A stretch of 5,094 nucleotides of DNA. Source: Burkholderiales bacterium (lineage in GTDB: Bacteria > Pseudomonadota > Gammaproteobacteria > Burkholderiales > Burkholderiaceae_F). The DNA is taken from assembly GCA_024641225.1 (NCBI GenBank), contig JAHEDN010000240.1, forward strand, positions 1 to 5,094, in the 5' to 3' direction. Positions 1 through 5,094 of the stretch are shown here, one piece after another. How positions within the stretch are numbered: position 1 is the stretch's first letter; the number at the start of each line of letters is the position of its first letter. Under the pieces are notes generated by a model. That model saw only the letters and a list, made by a program, of their open reading frames with translations, was not told the origin of the DNA and did no database searches. The translations under genes were made by a program, and so were the position numbers.

Positions 1-322
1 TCTTCATCTTCATCACGCCGAAGACCTCGCACAGCTTCTCCTCGGGGTCCGAGATCAGTTCGAACGGGAAGCCCATCTTGGTCTTGAAGTTCTCGTGCGA
101 CTTCAGGCTGTCGCGTGAGATGCCCAGAATCACGGCGCCCGCCTTGACGAACTTCCCGTGTGCGGCGGCGAAGTCCGATCCTTCGGTCGTGCAGCCCGGC
201 GTGTTGTCCTTCGGGTAGAAATACAGAACGACGGTCTTTCCCTTGAGCGCCGACAGCTTCACATTGCCACCGGTTGACTCGGCGGTGAAGTCGGGCGCCT
301 TCTTGTCGATCGCTAAAGGCAT
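1..322 (-). CDS. bcp: Peroxiredoxin, Bcp/PrxQ type (partial, C-terminus beyond window)
   Basis: Thiol peroxidase of the cytosolic Bcp/PrxQ (AhpC/TSA) family, which reduces hydrogen peroxide and organic hydroperoxides, usually recycled by thioredoxin. My translation of the minus strand from the ATG at 322 gives 107 residues before the window ends; the family is about 150-155 long, so roughly the last third is missing. The thioredoxin-fold start APDF (9-12), the strand VVLYFYPKDNTPGC (31-44) and the catalytic TxxC motif with peroxidatic Cys44 are clear, followed by GISRDSLKSHENF (67-79) and the SDPEEKLCEVFGV region (91-103). Arg in the GISRD stretch is family-typical. The resolving cysteine that E. 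coli Bcp carries five residues after the peroxidatic one is Ser49 here; the only other visible cysteine is Cys98. The gene lies 3 nt after the Mth938-like gene and has a strong ribosome site inside that gene's end, so the two are likely cotranscribed. Confidence 0.95.
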   Translation of the reverse strand, partial: MPLAIDKKAPDFTAESTGGNVKLSALKGKTVVLYFYPKDNTPGCTTEGSDFAAAHGKFVKAGAVILGISRDSLKSHENFKTKMGFPFELISDPEEKLCEVFGVMKMK

Positions 323-325
323 GAG

Positions 326-700
326 CTATTCCTCCTGGAAAAAGGCGCCGAGCACGCGCCGGCCCTCGGACATCAGAATGTTGTAAGTGCGGCAGGCGGC
401 TGCCGTGTCCATCACCTCGAAGCCGACGCCGGCGCGGGCCAGCGCTCCGGCCAGGCGCGGGTGCGGGAAGCGCTGGCGCCGACCGGTCCCGAGCAGCACG
501 ATCTCGGGGCGCAGTTCCAGCAGGGCGTCGAAGTCCGCCGGGCTCAGCGACTCGAAGGCGGCGGCCTGCCAGCGCTGCACCGGGCCGTCCGGCATCAGCA
601 GCAGGTGACCTTCATGGCGGGACTTGTTGACTTCGATGAAGCCCGACCCGTAGGCAGTGACGGTGTTCAGGCTGGTCGGGGCGTCGGCGTGAAGCTTCAA
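326..700 (-). CDS. Mth938-like (DUF498/NDUFAF3 fold) domain protein
   Basis: A 124-residue protein of the Mth938-like family, whose bacterial members have no settled biochemical role; eukaryotic relatives (NDUFAF3) assist complex I assembly, but carrying that role over is not justified. Family hallmarks visible are the opening KLHAD (2-6), NTVTAYGSGFIEVN (12-25), the LLGTGRRQRFP loop (69-79), and the C-terminal block around GVGFEVMDTAAACRTYN (91-107) running into LMSEGRRVLGAF (109-120). No signal peptide or membrane segment is seen. I choose the TTG at 700-698 as start because family members begin at the KLHAD segment, and GGAG (709-706 on the minus strand) sits 5 nt upstream. An in-frame ATG at 751 would add 17 charged residues with no family resemblance. 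The gene is first in a two-gene unit with bcp and divergent from the aminotransferase gene. Confidence 0.88.
   Translation of the reverse strand: MKLHADAPTSLNTVTAYGSGFIEVNKSRHEGHLLLMPDGPVQRWQAAAFESLSPADFDALLELRPEIVLLGTGRRQRFPHPRLAGALARAGVGFEVMDTAAACRTYNILMSEGRRVLGAFFQEE
330..336 (-). promoter_or_regulatory. Strong ribosome binding site for bcp
   Basis: Read on the minus strand this is AGGAGGA, a full Shine-Dalgarno consensus, ending 7 nt before the bcp ATG at 322 (8 nt counted from AGGAGG). It lies within the final codons of the Mth938-like gene, whose stop is at 328-326. The match is much better than the sites in front of the plus-strand genes, so the peroxiredoxin can probably be translated strongly from the shared transcript. 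Confidence 0.85.
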
Positions 701-855
701 ACGGTCTCCGCGGTTCCCCTCAGGCACCTCGGGATGCTTGCGGTACGGCAACGGCGCGAGGGGAATCCGGGTAAATTATGCCCAACGAAATCCCCTGCAC
801 AAGCGGCTCGCGCGCCCTCGTCGGTGCCGGCGCAACAGCGGCCGAGACTCTTCAA
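701..855. promoter_or_regulatory. Divergent intergenic region between the Mth938-like gene and alaC
   Basis: This 155-nt stretch separates two outward-facing transcription units and so should hold promoters for both. On the plus strand the only AT-rich box is TAAATTAT at 772-779, which resembles a -10 element; no convincing -35 lies at 16-18 nt upstream. Arms AGGGGA (759-764) and TCCCCT (791-796) flank that box as an imperfectly spaced 6-bp inverted repeat. The region holds an in-frame ATG at 778 that would add 26 residues to the aminotransferase. No clear minus-strand promoter was recognised. The location is a reasonable inference from gene orientation; the individual elements are weak. Confidence 0.4.
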
Positions 856-2055
856 ATGGCTGAATTCCCGCGCATCAAGCGCCTGCCCCCCTATGTCTTC
901 AACATAACGGGCGAGCTGAAGATGGCCGCGCGCCGGCGCGGCGAGGACATCATCGACATGAGCATGGGCAACCCGGACGGGCCCACGCCGCAGCACATCG
1001 TCGACAAGCTCGTCGAGGCGGTGCAGCGACCGGACACGCATGGCTACTCGGTGTCGAAGGGCATCTACCGGCTGCGGCGCGCAATCGCCAACTGGTACCA
1101 GACCCGCTACGGCGTCGGCTTCGACCCCGACTCGGAGGCGATCGTCACCATCGGCTCCAAGGAGGGCCTGGCCCACCTGATGCTCGCCACGCTCGACCGC
1201 GGCGACACCGTGCTGGTGCCCAACCCCAGCTACCCGATCCACATCTACGGCGCGATCATCGCCGGCGCCGACATCCGCTCGGTACGGATGACGCCGGGCG
1301 TGGACTTCTTCGCCGAGCTGGAGCGCGCGATCCGCGAGTCGCTGCCCAAGCCGAAGATGATCGTCGTCGGCTTTCCGAGCAACCCGACCGCGCAGTGCGT
1401 CGACCTCGACTTCCACGAGCGCGTCGTGGCGCTGGCGAAACAGCACGGCATCTACGTGGTGCATGACCTCGCCTACGCCGACATCACCTTCGACGGCTGG
1501 AAGGCGCCGTCGATCATGCAGGTGCCCGGCGCGCGCGAGGTGGCGGTCGAGTTCTTCACCATGAGCAAAAGCTACAACATGGCCGGCTGGCGGATCGGCT
1601 TCATGGTCGGCAACAAGGACCTGGTCGCGGCACTCGCCAGGATCAAGAGCTACCACGACTACGGCAGCTTCACGCCCGTGCAGGTGGCGGCGATCGCCGC
1701 CCTCGAAGGGCCGCAGGAGTGCGTCGAACAGATCCGCCGCGAGTACCAGAAGCGCCGCGACGTCCTGGTCAAGGGTCTGCACGAGGCCGGCTGGATGGTC
1801 GAGGTGCCGAAGGCGTCGATGTACATCTGGGCCGAAATCCCGCCCGCCTACAAGGCGATGGGATCGCTGGAGTTCGCCAAGAAAGTGCTCGTCGACGCCA
1901 AGGTCGCAGTGTCGCCCGGAATCGGCTTCGGCGACTACGGCGATGACCACGTCCGGTTCGCCCTCATAGAGAACGAGCACCGCACCCGGCAGGCGATCCG
2001 CGGCGTCAAGGAGATGTTCCGCAAGGACGGACTGCTGCCGAAGGCGGCGGCCTGA
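856..2055 (+). CDS. alaC: PLP-dependent aminotransferase, AlaC type (glutamate-pyruvate transaminase family)
   Basis: A 399-residue class I/II (fold type I) aminotransferase. The closest family I recognise is AlaC, which makes alanine from pyruvate and glutamate in the cytosol; members are often labelled aspartate or LL-diaminopimelate aminotransferase, so substrate is inferred. The opening EFPRIKRLPPYVF (3-15) is the AlaC signature. Also visible are MGNPDGPTPQHIVDKL (37-52), substrate-side NPSYP (123-127), the cofactor residues SNPT (Asn176) and HDLAY (Asp204), the Schiff-base lysine in TMSKSYNMAGWRIGF (Lys238), and Arg367 in HVRF, expected to bind the substrate carboxylate. Length is close to E. 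coli AlaC (about 412). I prefer the ATG at 856 because homologues begin at this segment, although only a weak GAG lies upstream; an in-frame ATG at 778, with GAGGGGA 13 nt before it, is the only alternative. It heads the rightward cluster with hom and thrC. Confidence 0.9.
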   Translation: MAEFPRIKRLPPYVFNITGELKMAARRRGEDIIDMSMGNPDGPTPQHIVDKLVEAVQRPDTHGYSVSKGIYRLRRAIANWYQTRYGVGFDPDSEAIVTIGSKEGLAHLMLATLDRGDTVLVPNPSYPIHIYGAIIAGADIRSVRMTPGVDFFAELERAIRESLPKPKMIVVGFPSNPTAQCVDLDFHERVVALAKQHGIYVVHDLAYADITFDGWKAPSIMQVPGAREVAVEFFTMSKSYNMAGWRIGFMVGNKDLVAALARIKSYHDYGSFTPVQVAAIAALEGPQECVEQIRREYQKRRDVLVKGLHEAGWMVEVPKASMYIWAEIPPAYKAMGSLEFAKKVLVDAKVAVSPGIGFGDYGDDHVRFALIENEHRTRQAIRGVKEMFRKDGLLPKAAA

Positions 2056-2060
2056 GCTCG

Positions 2061-2074
2061 CCGGGCCGCCCCGG
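2061..2074 (+). other. GC-rich hairpin after alaC stop
   Basis: CCGGG (2061-2065) and CCCGG (2070-2074) form a perfect 5-bp stem with a 4-nt loop starting 5 nt after the alaC stop codon. No T-run follows (the next bases are GGGTGA), so it is not an intrinsic terminator by the usual criteria. It could be a 3'-end stabilising or pausing hairpin, or chance in GC-rich DNA. Confidence 0.3.
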
Positions 2075-2131
2075 GGGTGAAGCCTTCGAACGCAGCGAGC
2101 GGAAAACTTAACTGAGTAAATCGTATTGCCG

Positions 2132-2146
2132 GACCGCGGCGCGGTC
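2132..2146. repeat. Palindrome upstream of hom
   Basis: GACCGCG (2132-2138), a single central G (2139) and CGCGGTC (2140-2146) make a perfect 7-bp inverted repeat. The 3' arm overlaps a tandem CGGTCA repeat (2142-2147 and 2148-2153), so GACCG could pair with either CGGTC copy. It ends 6 nt before the hom Shine-Dalgarno AGGA, and could act as a repressor half-site pair or as an RNA hairpin that affects hom initiation. The symmetry is read directly; the function is inferred. Confidence 0.45.
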
Positions 2147-2161
2147 ACGGTCAGGACTCCC

Positions 2162-3472
2162 ATGCAAAGCATCAAGATCGGCCTTCTCGGCTTTGGCACC
2201 GTCGGCCGCGGCGCCTACAACGTGCTGCGGCGAAACCAGCAGGAAATCACGCGCCGCGCGGGGCGCGGCATCGAGGTCGCCGCGATCGCAGTGCGCAGTG
2301 CCGAGCGGGCGCGCGCCACCGTCGGCGACGAGGTGCCGGTGGTGACGGATCCTTCCCAGGTGATATCCCGCGACGACATCGACATCGTGGTCGAGCTGAT
2401 CGGCGGCTACGAGCCGGCGCGGACCCTCGTGCTGGAGGCGATCAACCGCGGCAAGCACGTGGTCACCGCCAACAAGGCGATGCTCGCCAAACATGGCAAC
2501 GAGATCTTCGAGGCGGCGCGCGCCCGCGGCGTGATGGTCGCCTTCGAGGCGGCGGTGGCCGGCGGCATACCGATCATCAAGGCGCTGCGCGAGGGACTCA
2601 CCGCCAATCGCATCGAATGGATCGCCGGCATCATCAACGGCACGAGCAACTTCATTCTCTCGGAGATGCGCGCCAGGGGGCTGCCGTTCGCCGCGGTCCT
2701 CGCCGAGGCGCAGCGGCTGGGCTACGCGGAAGCCGACCCGACCTTCGACATCGAGGGCATCGACGCCGCGCACAAGCTGGCGCTGCTTTCCGCGATCGCC
2801 TTCGGCGTGCCGATCAACATCGACGCCGCCTACACCGAGGGCATCGCGAAGCTGGCTGCCGAGGACATCCGCTATGCGGAGCAGCTGGGCTACCGGATCA
2901 AGCTTCTCGGCATCACCAAGCGCACCGCGACGGGGATCGAGCTGCGCGTGCACCCGACGCTGGTGCCGATCCAGCGGCTGCTCGCCAACGTCGAGGGCGC
3001 AATGAACGCTGTGCTGGTCAAGGGGGACGCGGTCGGCGTCACGCTGTACTACGGCAAGGGCGCCGGCGCCGAGCCGACCGCCTCGGCGGTGGTGGCCGAC
3101 CTGGTCGACGTCACCCGCATGCACACCGCCGATCCGGAGAACCACGTGCCGCATCTGGCGTTCCAGCCCGACCACATGGCCGAGCTGCCCTGGCTGCCGA
3201 TCGACCAGACCGTCACCTCCTATTACTTCCGCATGCGGGTGGCGGACCAGCCGGGTGTGCTCGCCGACATCACGCGCATCCTCGCCGATGGACACATCAG
3301 TATCGATGCGCTGTTCCAGCGTGAGCCAAGCGAAGGAGAGAACCAGACCGACATCATCATGCTGACGCACGATGCGGTCGAGCGCGACGTGGACGCCGCG
3401 GTCCGGCGCATCGAGCAGCTGCCGACGGTGCTGGCGCCGGTGATTCGCATCCGCGAGGAAGAGCTGGGCTAG
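2162..3472 (+). CDS. hom: Homoserine dehydrogenase with C-terminal ACT domain
   Basis: Monofunctional cytosolic homoserine dehydrogenase (436 residues, usual for the single-function ACT-containing form), reducing L-aspartate 4-semialdehyde to homoserine with NAD(P)H at the branch leading to threonine and methionine. The Rossmann nucleotide-binding loop is GLLGFGTVGRG (7-17). GGYEPA (81-86) and VTANKAMLA (101-109, Lys105) follow. The substrate domain contains AGIINGTSNFILSEM (155-169) and the family signature GYAEADPTFDIEGIDAAHK (187-205), in which Glu190, Asp201 and Lys205 correspond to the catalytic residues of yeast homoserine dehydrogenase. An ACT domain, about 354-430 (YYFRMRVADQPGVLADITRI), suggests feedback control, usually by threonine. 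The ATG at 2162 has AGGA 5 nt upstream; the in-frame TTG at 2126 would add 12 residues without family likeness and run through the palindrome. thrC follows after 4 nt. Confidence 0.97.
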   Translation: MQSIKIGLLGFGTVGRGAYNVLRRNQQEITRRAGRGIEVAAIAVRSAERARATVGDEVPVVTDPSQVISRDDIDIVVELIGGYEPARTLVLEAINRGKHVVTANKAMLAKHGNEIFEAARARGVMVAFEAAVAGGIPIIKALREGLTANRIEWIAGIINGTSNFILSEMRARGLPFAAVLAEAQRLGYAEADPTFDIEGIDAAHKLALLSAIAFGVPINIDAAYTEGIAKLAAEDIRYAEQLGYRIKLLGITKRTATGIELRVHPTLVPIQRLLANVEGAMNAVLVKGDAVGVTLYYGKGAGAEPTASAVVADLVDVTRMHTADPENHVPHLAFQPDHMAELPWLPIDQTVTSYYFRMRVADQPGVLADITRILADGHISIDALFQREPSEGENQTDIIMLTHDAVERDVDAAVRRIEQLPTVLAPVIRIREEELG

Positions 3473-3476
3473 TTCG

Positions 3477-4907
3477 ATGAAATACGTCAGCACGCGCGGC
3501 GGCGCGCCGGAGGCCGCGTTTCTCGACATCCTGCTGAGCGGGCTCGCGCCCGACGGCGGCCTGTATCTGCCGGAGTCCTATCCGAAGGTCGGGCGCGCCG
3601 AACTCGATGCATGGCGTTTGCTGCCGTACGCCGGTCTCGCCGCCGCGGTCCTGCGCCGCTTCATCAGCGACATTTCGGCGGTCGACATCGAGGCGCTCTG
3701 CGAGCGCACCTACACTGCGCAGGTCTATGGCCAGGGCCGCGCCGACAGCGACGCGGCGCAGATCGCGCCGCTGCGCTGGCTGCAGCCGGGCCTGGCACTG
3801 CTGGAACTGTCCAACGGCCCGACGCTGGCCTTCAAGGACATGGCGATGCAGCTGCTCGGCGGCCTGTTCGAGTACGCCCTCGCACGCACGGGCGAGGAGC
3901 TCAACATCCTCGGCGCGACCTCGGGCGACACCGGATCGGCGGCCGAGTATGCGATGCGCGGCCGCCCGGCGATCCGGGTTTTCATGCTGTCGCCACACGG
4001 CCGGATGAGTGCGTTCCAGCGGGCGCAGATGTACTCGCTGACCGACGCGAACATCTTCAACATTGCGGTCGAAGGCGTCTTTGACGACTGCCAGGACATG
4101 GTCAAGGCGGTGTCGAACGACCTCGAGTTCAAGCGCCGATTGCGCATCGGCACCGTCAATTCGATCAACTGGGCACGCGTCGTCGCGCAGGTCGTCTATT
4201 ACTTCAAAGGCTACTTCGCGGCTACTGCCACCAACGACGAGCGGGTGTCGTTCGCGGTGCCGTCGGGCAATTTCGGCAACGTGCTGGCCGGCTGGATCGC
4301 GAAGCAGATGGGCCTGCCGATCGAGCGGCTGGTGCTCGCGACCAACGAGAACGACGTGCTCGACGAGTTCTTCCGTACCGGCCGCTATCGCGTGCGCAGT
4401 GCCGCCGAGACAAGGGCGACCAGCAGCCCGTCGATGGATATCTCCAAGGCGTCGAACTTCGAGCGGTTCGTCTTCGACATTGTCGGCCGCGACGCGACCA
4501 CCGTGCGCGCGCTTTGGCGCCGGCTCGACGAGCAGGGCAGTTTCGATCTTGCATCGACACCGCATTGGCAGGCCGTGAAGGACTCGGGATTCGTGTCCGG
4601 GAGCAGCACGCATGTGCGCCGGCTGGTGACGATCCGCGAGCTGCACGCGCGCACCGGGCTCGTCATCGACCCGCACACGGCCGACGGGGTGAAGGTCGCG
4701 CGAGAGCATCAGGCGCAGGGCGTGCCGATGATCTGCCTCGAAACGGCGTTACCGGCCAAGTTCGCCGAGACGATCATCGAGGCCATCGGCCGTGAACCGC
4801 CGCGGCCGGCCGGATATGCCGACCTCGAAAGGCGGCCGCAGCGCTTCGCGGTGCTGCCGGCCGATGTGGCGCGGCTGAAGGCCTACCTCGAGGCGCATGC
4901 GCGGTGA
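3477..4907 (+). CDS. thrC: Threonine synthase
   Basis: PLP-dependent (fold type II) cytosolic enzyme converting O-phospho-L-homoserine to L-threonine and phosphate, the last step of threonine synthesis. The 476-residue length fits the long, E. coli/yeast-like class (E. coli about 428) and is usual for betaproteobacteria as I recall them. The N-terminal MKYVSTRGG (1-9) and SGLAPDGGLYLPE (21-33) are characteristic. The cofactor lysine is Lys120 in SNGPTLAFKDMAMQ (112-125). GATSGDTGSAA (146-156) is the substrate and phosphate-binding loop, VPSGNFGNVLAG (261-272) holds the PLP phosphate, and DPHTADGVK (398-406) and LETALPAKFAETI (421-433) close the fold. It starts 4 nt after the hom stop with only a distant GAGGAAGAG (3455-3463, within hom), so translation is probably coupled to hom. 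The kinase step between Hom and ThrC is encoded elsewhere. mobB follows after 7 nt. Confidence 0.97.
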   Translation: MKYVSTRGGAPEAAFLDILLSGLAPDGGLYLPESYPKVGRAELDAWRLLPYAGLAAAVLRRFISDISAVDIEALCERTYTAQVYGQGRADSDAAQIAPLRWLQPGLALLELSNGPTLAFKDMAMQLLGGLFEYALARTGEELNILGATSGDTGSAAEYAMRGRPAIRVFMLSPHGRMSAFQRAQMYSLTDANIFNIAVEGVFDDCQDMVKAVSNDLEFKRRLRIGTVNSINWARVVAQVVYYFKGYFAATATNDERVSFAVPSGNFGNVLAGWIAKQMGLPIERLVLATNENDVLDEFFRTGRYRVRSAAETRATSSPSMDISKASNFERFVFDIVGRDATTVRALWRRLDEQGSFDLASTPHWQAVKDSGFVSGSSTHVRRLVTIRELHARTGLVIDPHTADGVKVAREHQAQGVPMICLETALPAKFAETIIEAIGREPPRPAGYADLERRPQRFAVLPADVARLKAYLEAHAR

Positions 4908-4910
4908 CGT

Positions 4911-4938
4911 GCCGATGAAGGTCATCGGCTTCATCGGC
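4911..4938 (+). promoter_or_regulatory. Hairpin over the mobB start codon with duplicated 3' arm
   Basis: GCCGATGA (4911-4918) pairs perfectly with TCATCGGC (4922-4929) across a 3-nt loop, giving an 8-bp stem that contains the mobB ATG (4915-4917). The same 3' arm recurs at 4931-4938, as part of a tandem 9-nt repeat TCATCGGCT (4922-4930 and 4931-4939), so an alternative stem with a 12-nt loop is possible. The mobB Shine-Dalgarno GGTGA (4903-4907) overlaps the thrC stop and lies just outside the stem. Ribosomes finishing thrC would open the stem, so it may couple mobB translation to thrC. Structure is seen; role is inferred. Confidence 0.45.
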
Positions 4939-5094
4939 TACTCGAACACCGGAAAGACCACGCTGATCGAGAATCTGATCCCGATCTTCATCGCCCGCGG
5001 CCTGACCGTGTCGACGGTGAAGAATGCCCACCATGGCTTCGACATGGACCGGCCCGGCAAGGACTCATACCGCTACCGGCAAGCGGGTTCGGCG
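4915..5094 (+). CDS. mobB: Molybdopterin-guanine dinucleotide biosynthesis adapter MobB (partial, C-terminus beyond window)
   Basis: N-terminal 60 residues of MobB, a P-loop GTP-binding protein that assists MobA in attaching GMP to molybdopterin, forming the guanine dinucleotide cofactor of enzymes such as nitrate and DMSO reductases. The family is about 160-175 residues, so most is missing. The start MKVIGFIGYSNTGKTTLIE (1-19) holds the Walker A loop (Gly8 to Thr15, Lys14), and VKNAHHGFDMDRPGKDSYR (35-53) is the strongly conserved MobB segment with its HH, D and GKDS residues. I choose the ATG at 4915 because homologues begin at this Met-Lys and GGTGA lies 7 nt upstream; an in-frame ATG at 4897 would overlap thrC by 11 nt and add six residues. 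Closeness to thrC suggests one transcript. In related bacteria moeA and other molybdenum cofactor genes often follow, which cannot be seen here. A MobB-MoeA fusion cannot be excluded. Confidence 0.93.
   Translation, partial: MKVIGFIGYSNTGKTTLIENLIPIFIARGLTVSTVKNAHHGFDMDRPGKDSYRYRQAGSA

Larger units (their letters stand above)
2056..2161 (+). promoter_or_regulatory. alaC-hom intergenic region with candidate internal promoter and structured leader
   Basis: The 106-nt gap is the only sizeable spacer in the plus-strand cluster. It starts with a GC-rich hairpin (2061-2074) enclosed by complementary GCTCG (2056-2060) and CGAGC (2096-2100). Then comes an AT-rich island at 2101-2127 (about 30% GC by my count, in otherwise GC-rich DNA) with TTAACT, TAAATC and GTATT boxes, none forming a good -35/-10 pair. 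A 15-nt palindrome follows (2132-2146), then the hom ribosome site AGGA (2153-2156) 5 nt before its ATG. A hom promoter with operator or leader structure is a reasonable guess; transcription through from alaC is equally possible. I found no threonine- or isoleucine-rich leader peptide. Confidence 0.35.

Noticed and set aside
387..907. Plus-strand open frames (387-608 and 461-907) opposite and beyond the Mth938-like gene.
   Set aside because: Low-complexity Arg/Ala/Ser composition, no ribosome site or family likeness, and overlap with a supported gene on the other strand.
2056..2100. Intrinsic terminator after alaC.
   Set aside because: A short GC-rich hairpin exists at 2061-2074, but no T-run follows and the downstream bases are G-rich.
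2126..2161. TTG start at 2126 extending Hom by 12 residues.
   Set aside because: No Shine-Dalgarno at a suitable distance, no family likeness in the extension, and the ATG at 2162 has AGGA 5 nt upstream and matches the normal N-terminus.
2617..3324. Arg/Gly/Ala-rich plus-strand open frame inside hom in another frame (and similar ones inside thrC).
   Set aside because: Frame-shifted shadow of hom, with repetitive Arg/Ala-rich translation and no motif; hom itself is intact with all catalytic residues.
697..4709. Three very long minus-strand open frames (697-2199, 2108-3529, 3357-4709), each 450-500 codons, lying opposite alaC, hom and thrC.
   Set aside because: Their translations are His/Arg/Asp/Val-rich with no recognisable domain. 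They mirror GC-rich coding strands in which stops are rare, and they directly overlap genes with clear catalytic motifs.
4897..4914. Upstream mobB start overlapping the end of thrC.
   Set aside because: It adds six residues not expected from homologues, and the ATG at 4915 has GGTGA 7 nt upstream; it remains possible but less likely.
1..5094. Mobile elements, CRISPR arrays, tRNA/rRNA, riboswitches, or a novel defence or secretion system.
   Set aside because: No transposase or integrase motifs, terminal repeats, regularly spaced repeats, or recognisable RNA gene. Almost all bases belong to recognisable housekeeping genes.

Overview
This is a compact, GC-rich, fully bacterial window. The protein types and their order (Mth938-like protein and a PrxQ/Bcp peroxiredoxin on one side; an AlaC-type aminotransferase, homoserine dehydrogenase, threonine synthase and MobB on the other) suggest a betaproteobacterium of the Burkholderiales/Rhodocyclales type. 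That placement rests on remembered family sequences and gene order, not on a search. No phage, transposon, CRISPR, tRNA or rRNA sequence is visible, and the codon use looks uniform.

Layout. On the minus strand, a two-gene unit reads leftwards from about 700: an Mth938-like (DUF498) protein (700 to 326), then a Bcp/PrxQ peroxiredoxin (from 322, running off the left edge) only 3 nt later. The peroxiredoxin has a full-consensus Shine-Dalgarno sequence embedded in the last codons of the upstream gene. Positions 701-855 are a divergent intergenic region. On the plus strand a rightward cluster follows: alaC-like aminotransferase (856-2055), a 106-nt gap, hom (2162-3472), thrC (3477-4907, 4 nt after hom) and mobB (from 4915, 7 nt after thrC, running off the right edge).

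How the genes work together. Hom reduces aspartate semialdehyde to homoserine. ThrC converts O-phosphohomoserine to threonine; the homoserine kinase step between them is not encoded here. The aminotransferase probably links pyruvate/alanine to glutamate/2-oxoglutarate, next to the aspartate-family pathway. MobB belongs to molybdenum cofactor synthesis and is probably cotranscribed with thrC. The minus-strand pair is unrelated in pathway: thiol peroxide detoxification plus an uncharacterised small fold.

The region is mostly ordinary housekeeping DNA, and I do not see a new biological system. The points worth a second look are the structured, partly AT-rich alaC-hom gap with a 15-nt palindrome just before hom; a perfect 8-bp hairpin over the mobB start codon with a tandemly duplicated 3' arm; a peroxiredoxin lacking the usual resolving cysteine in the part visible; and a TTG start for the Mth938-like gene.
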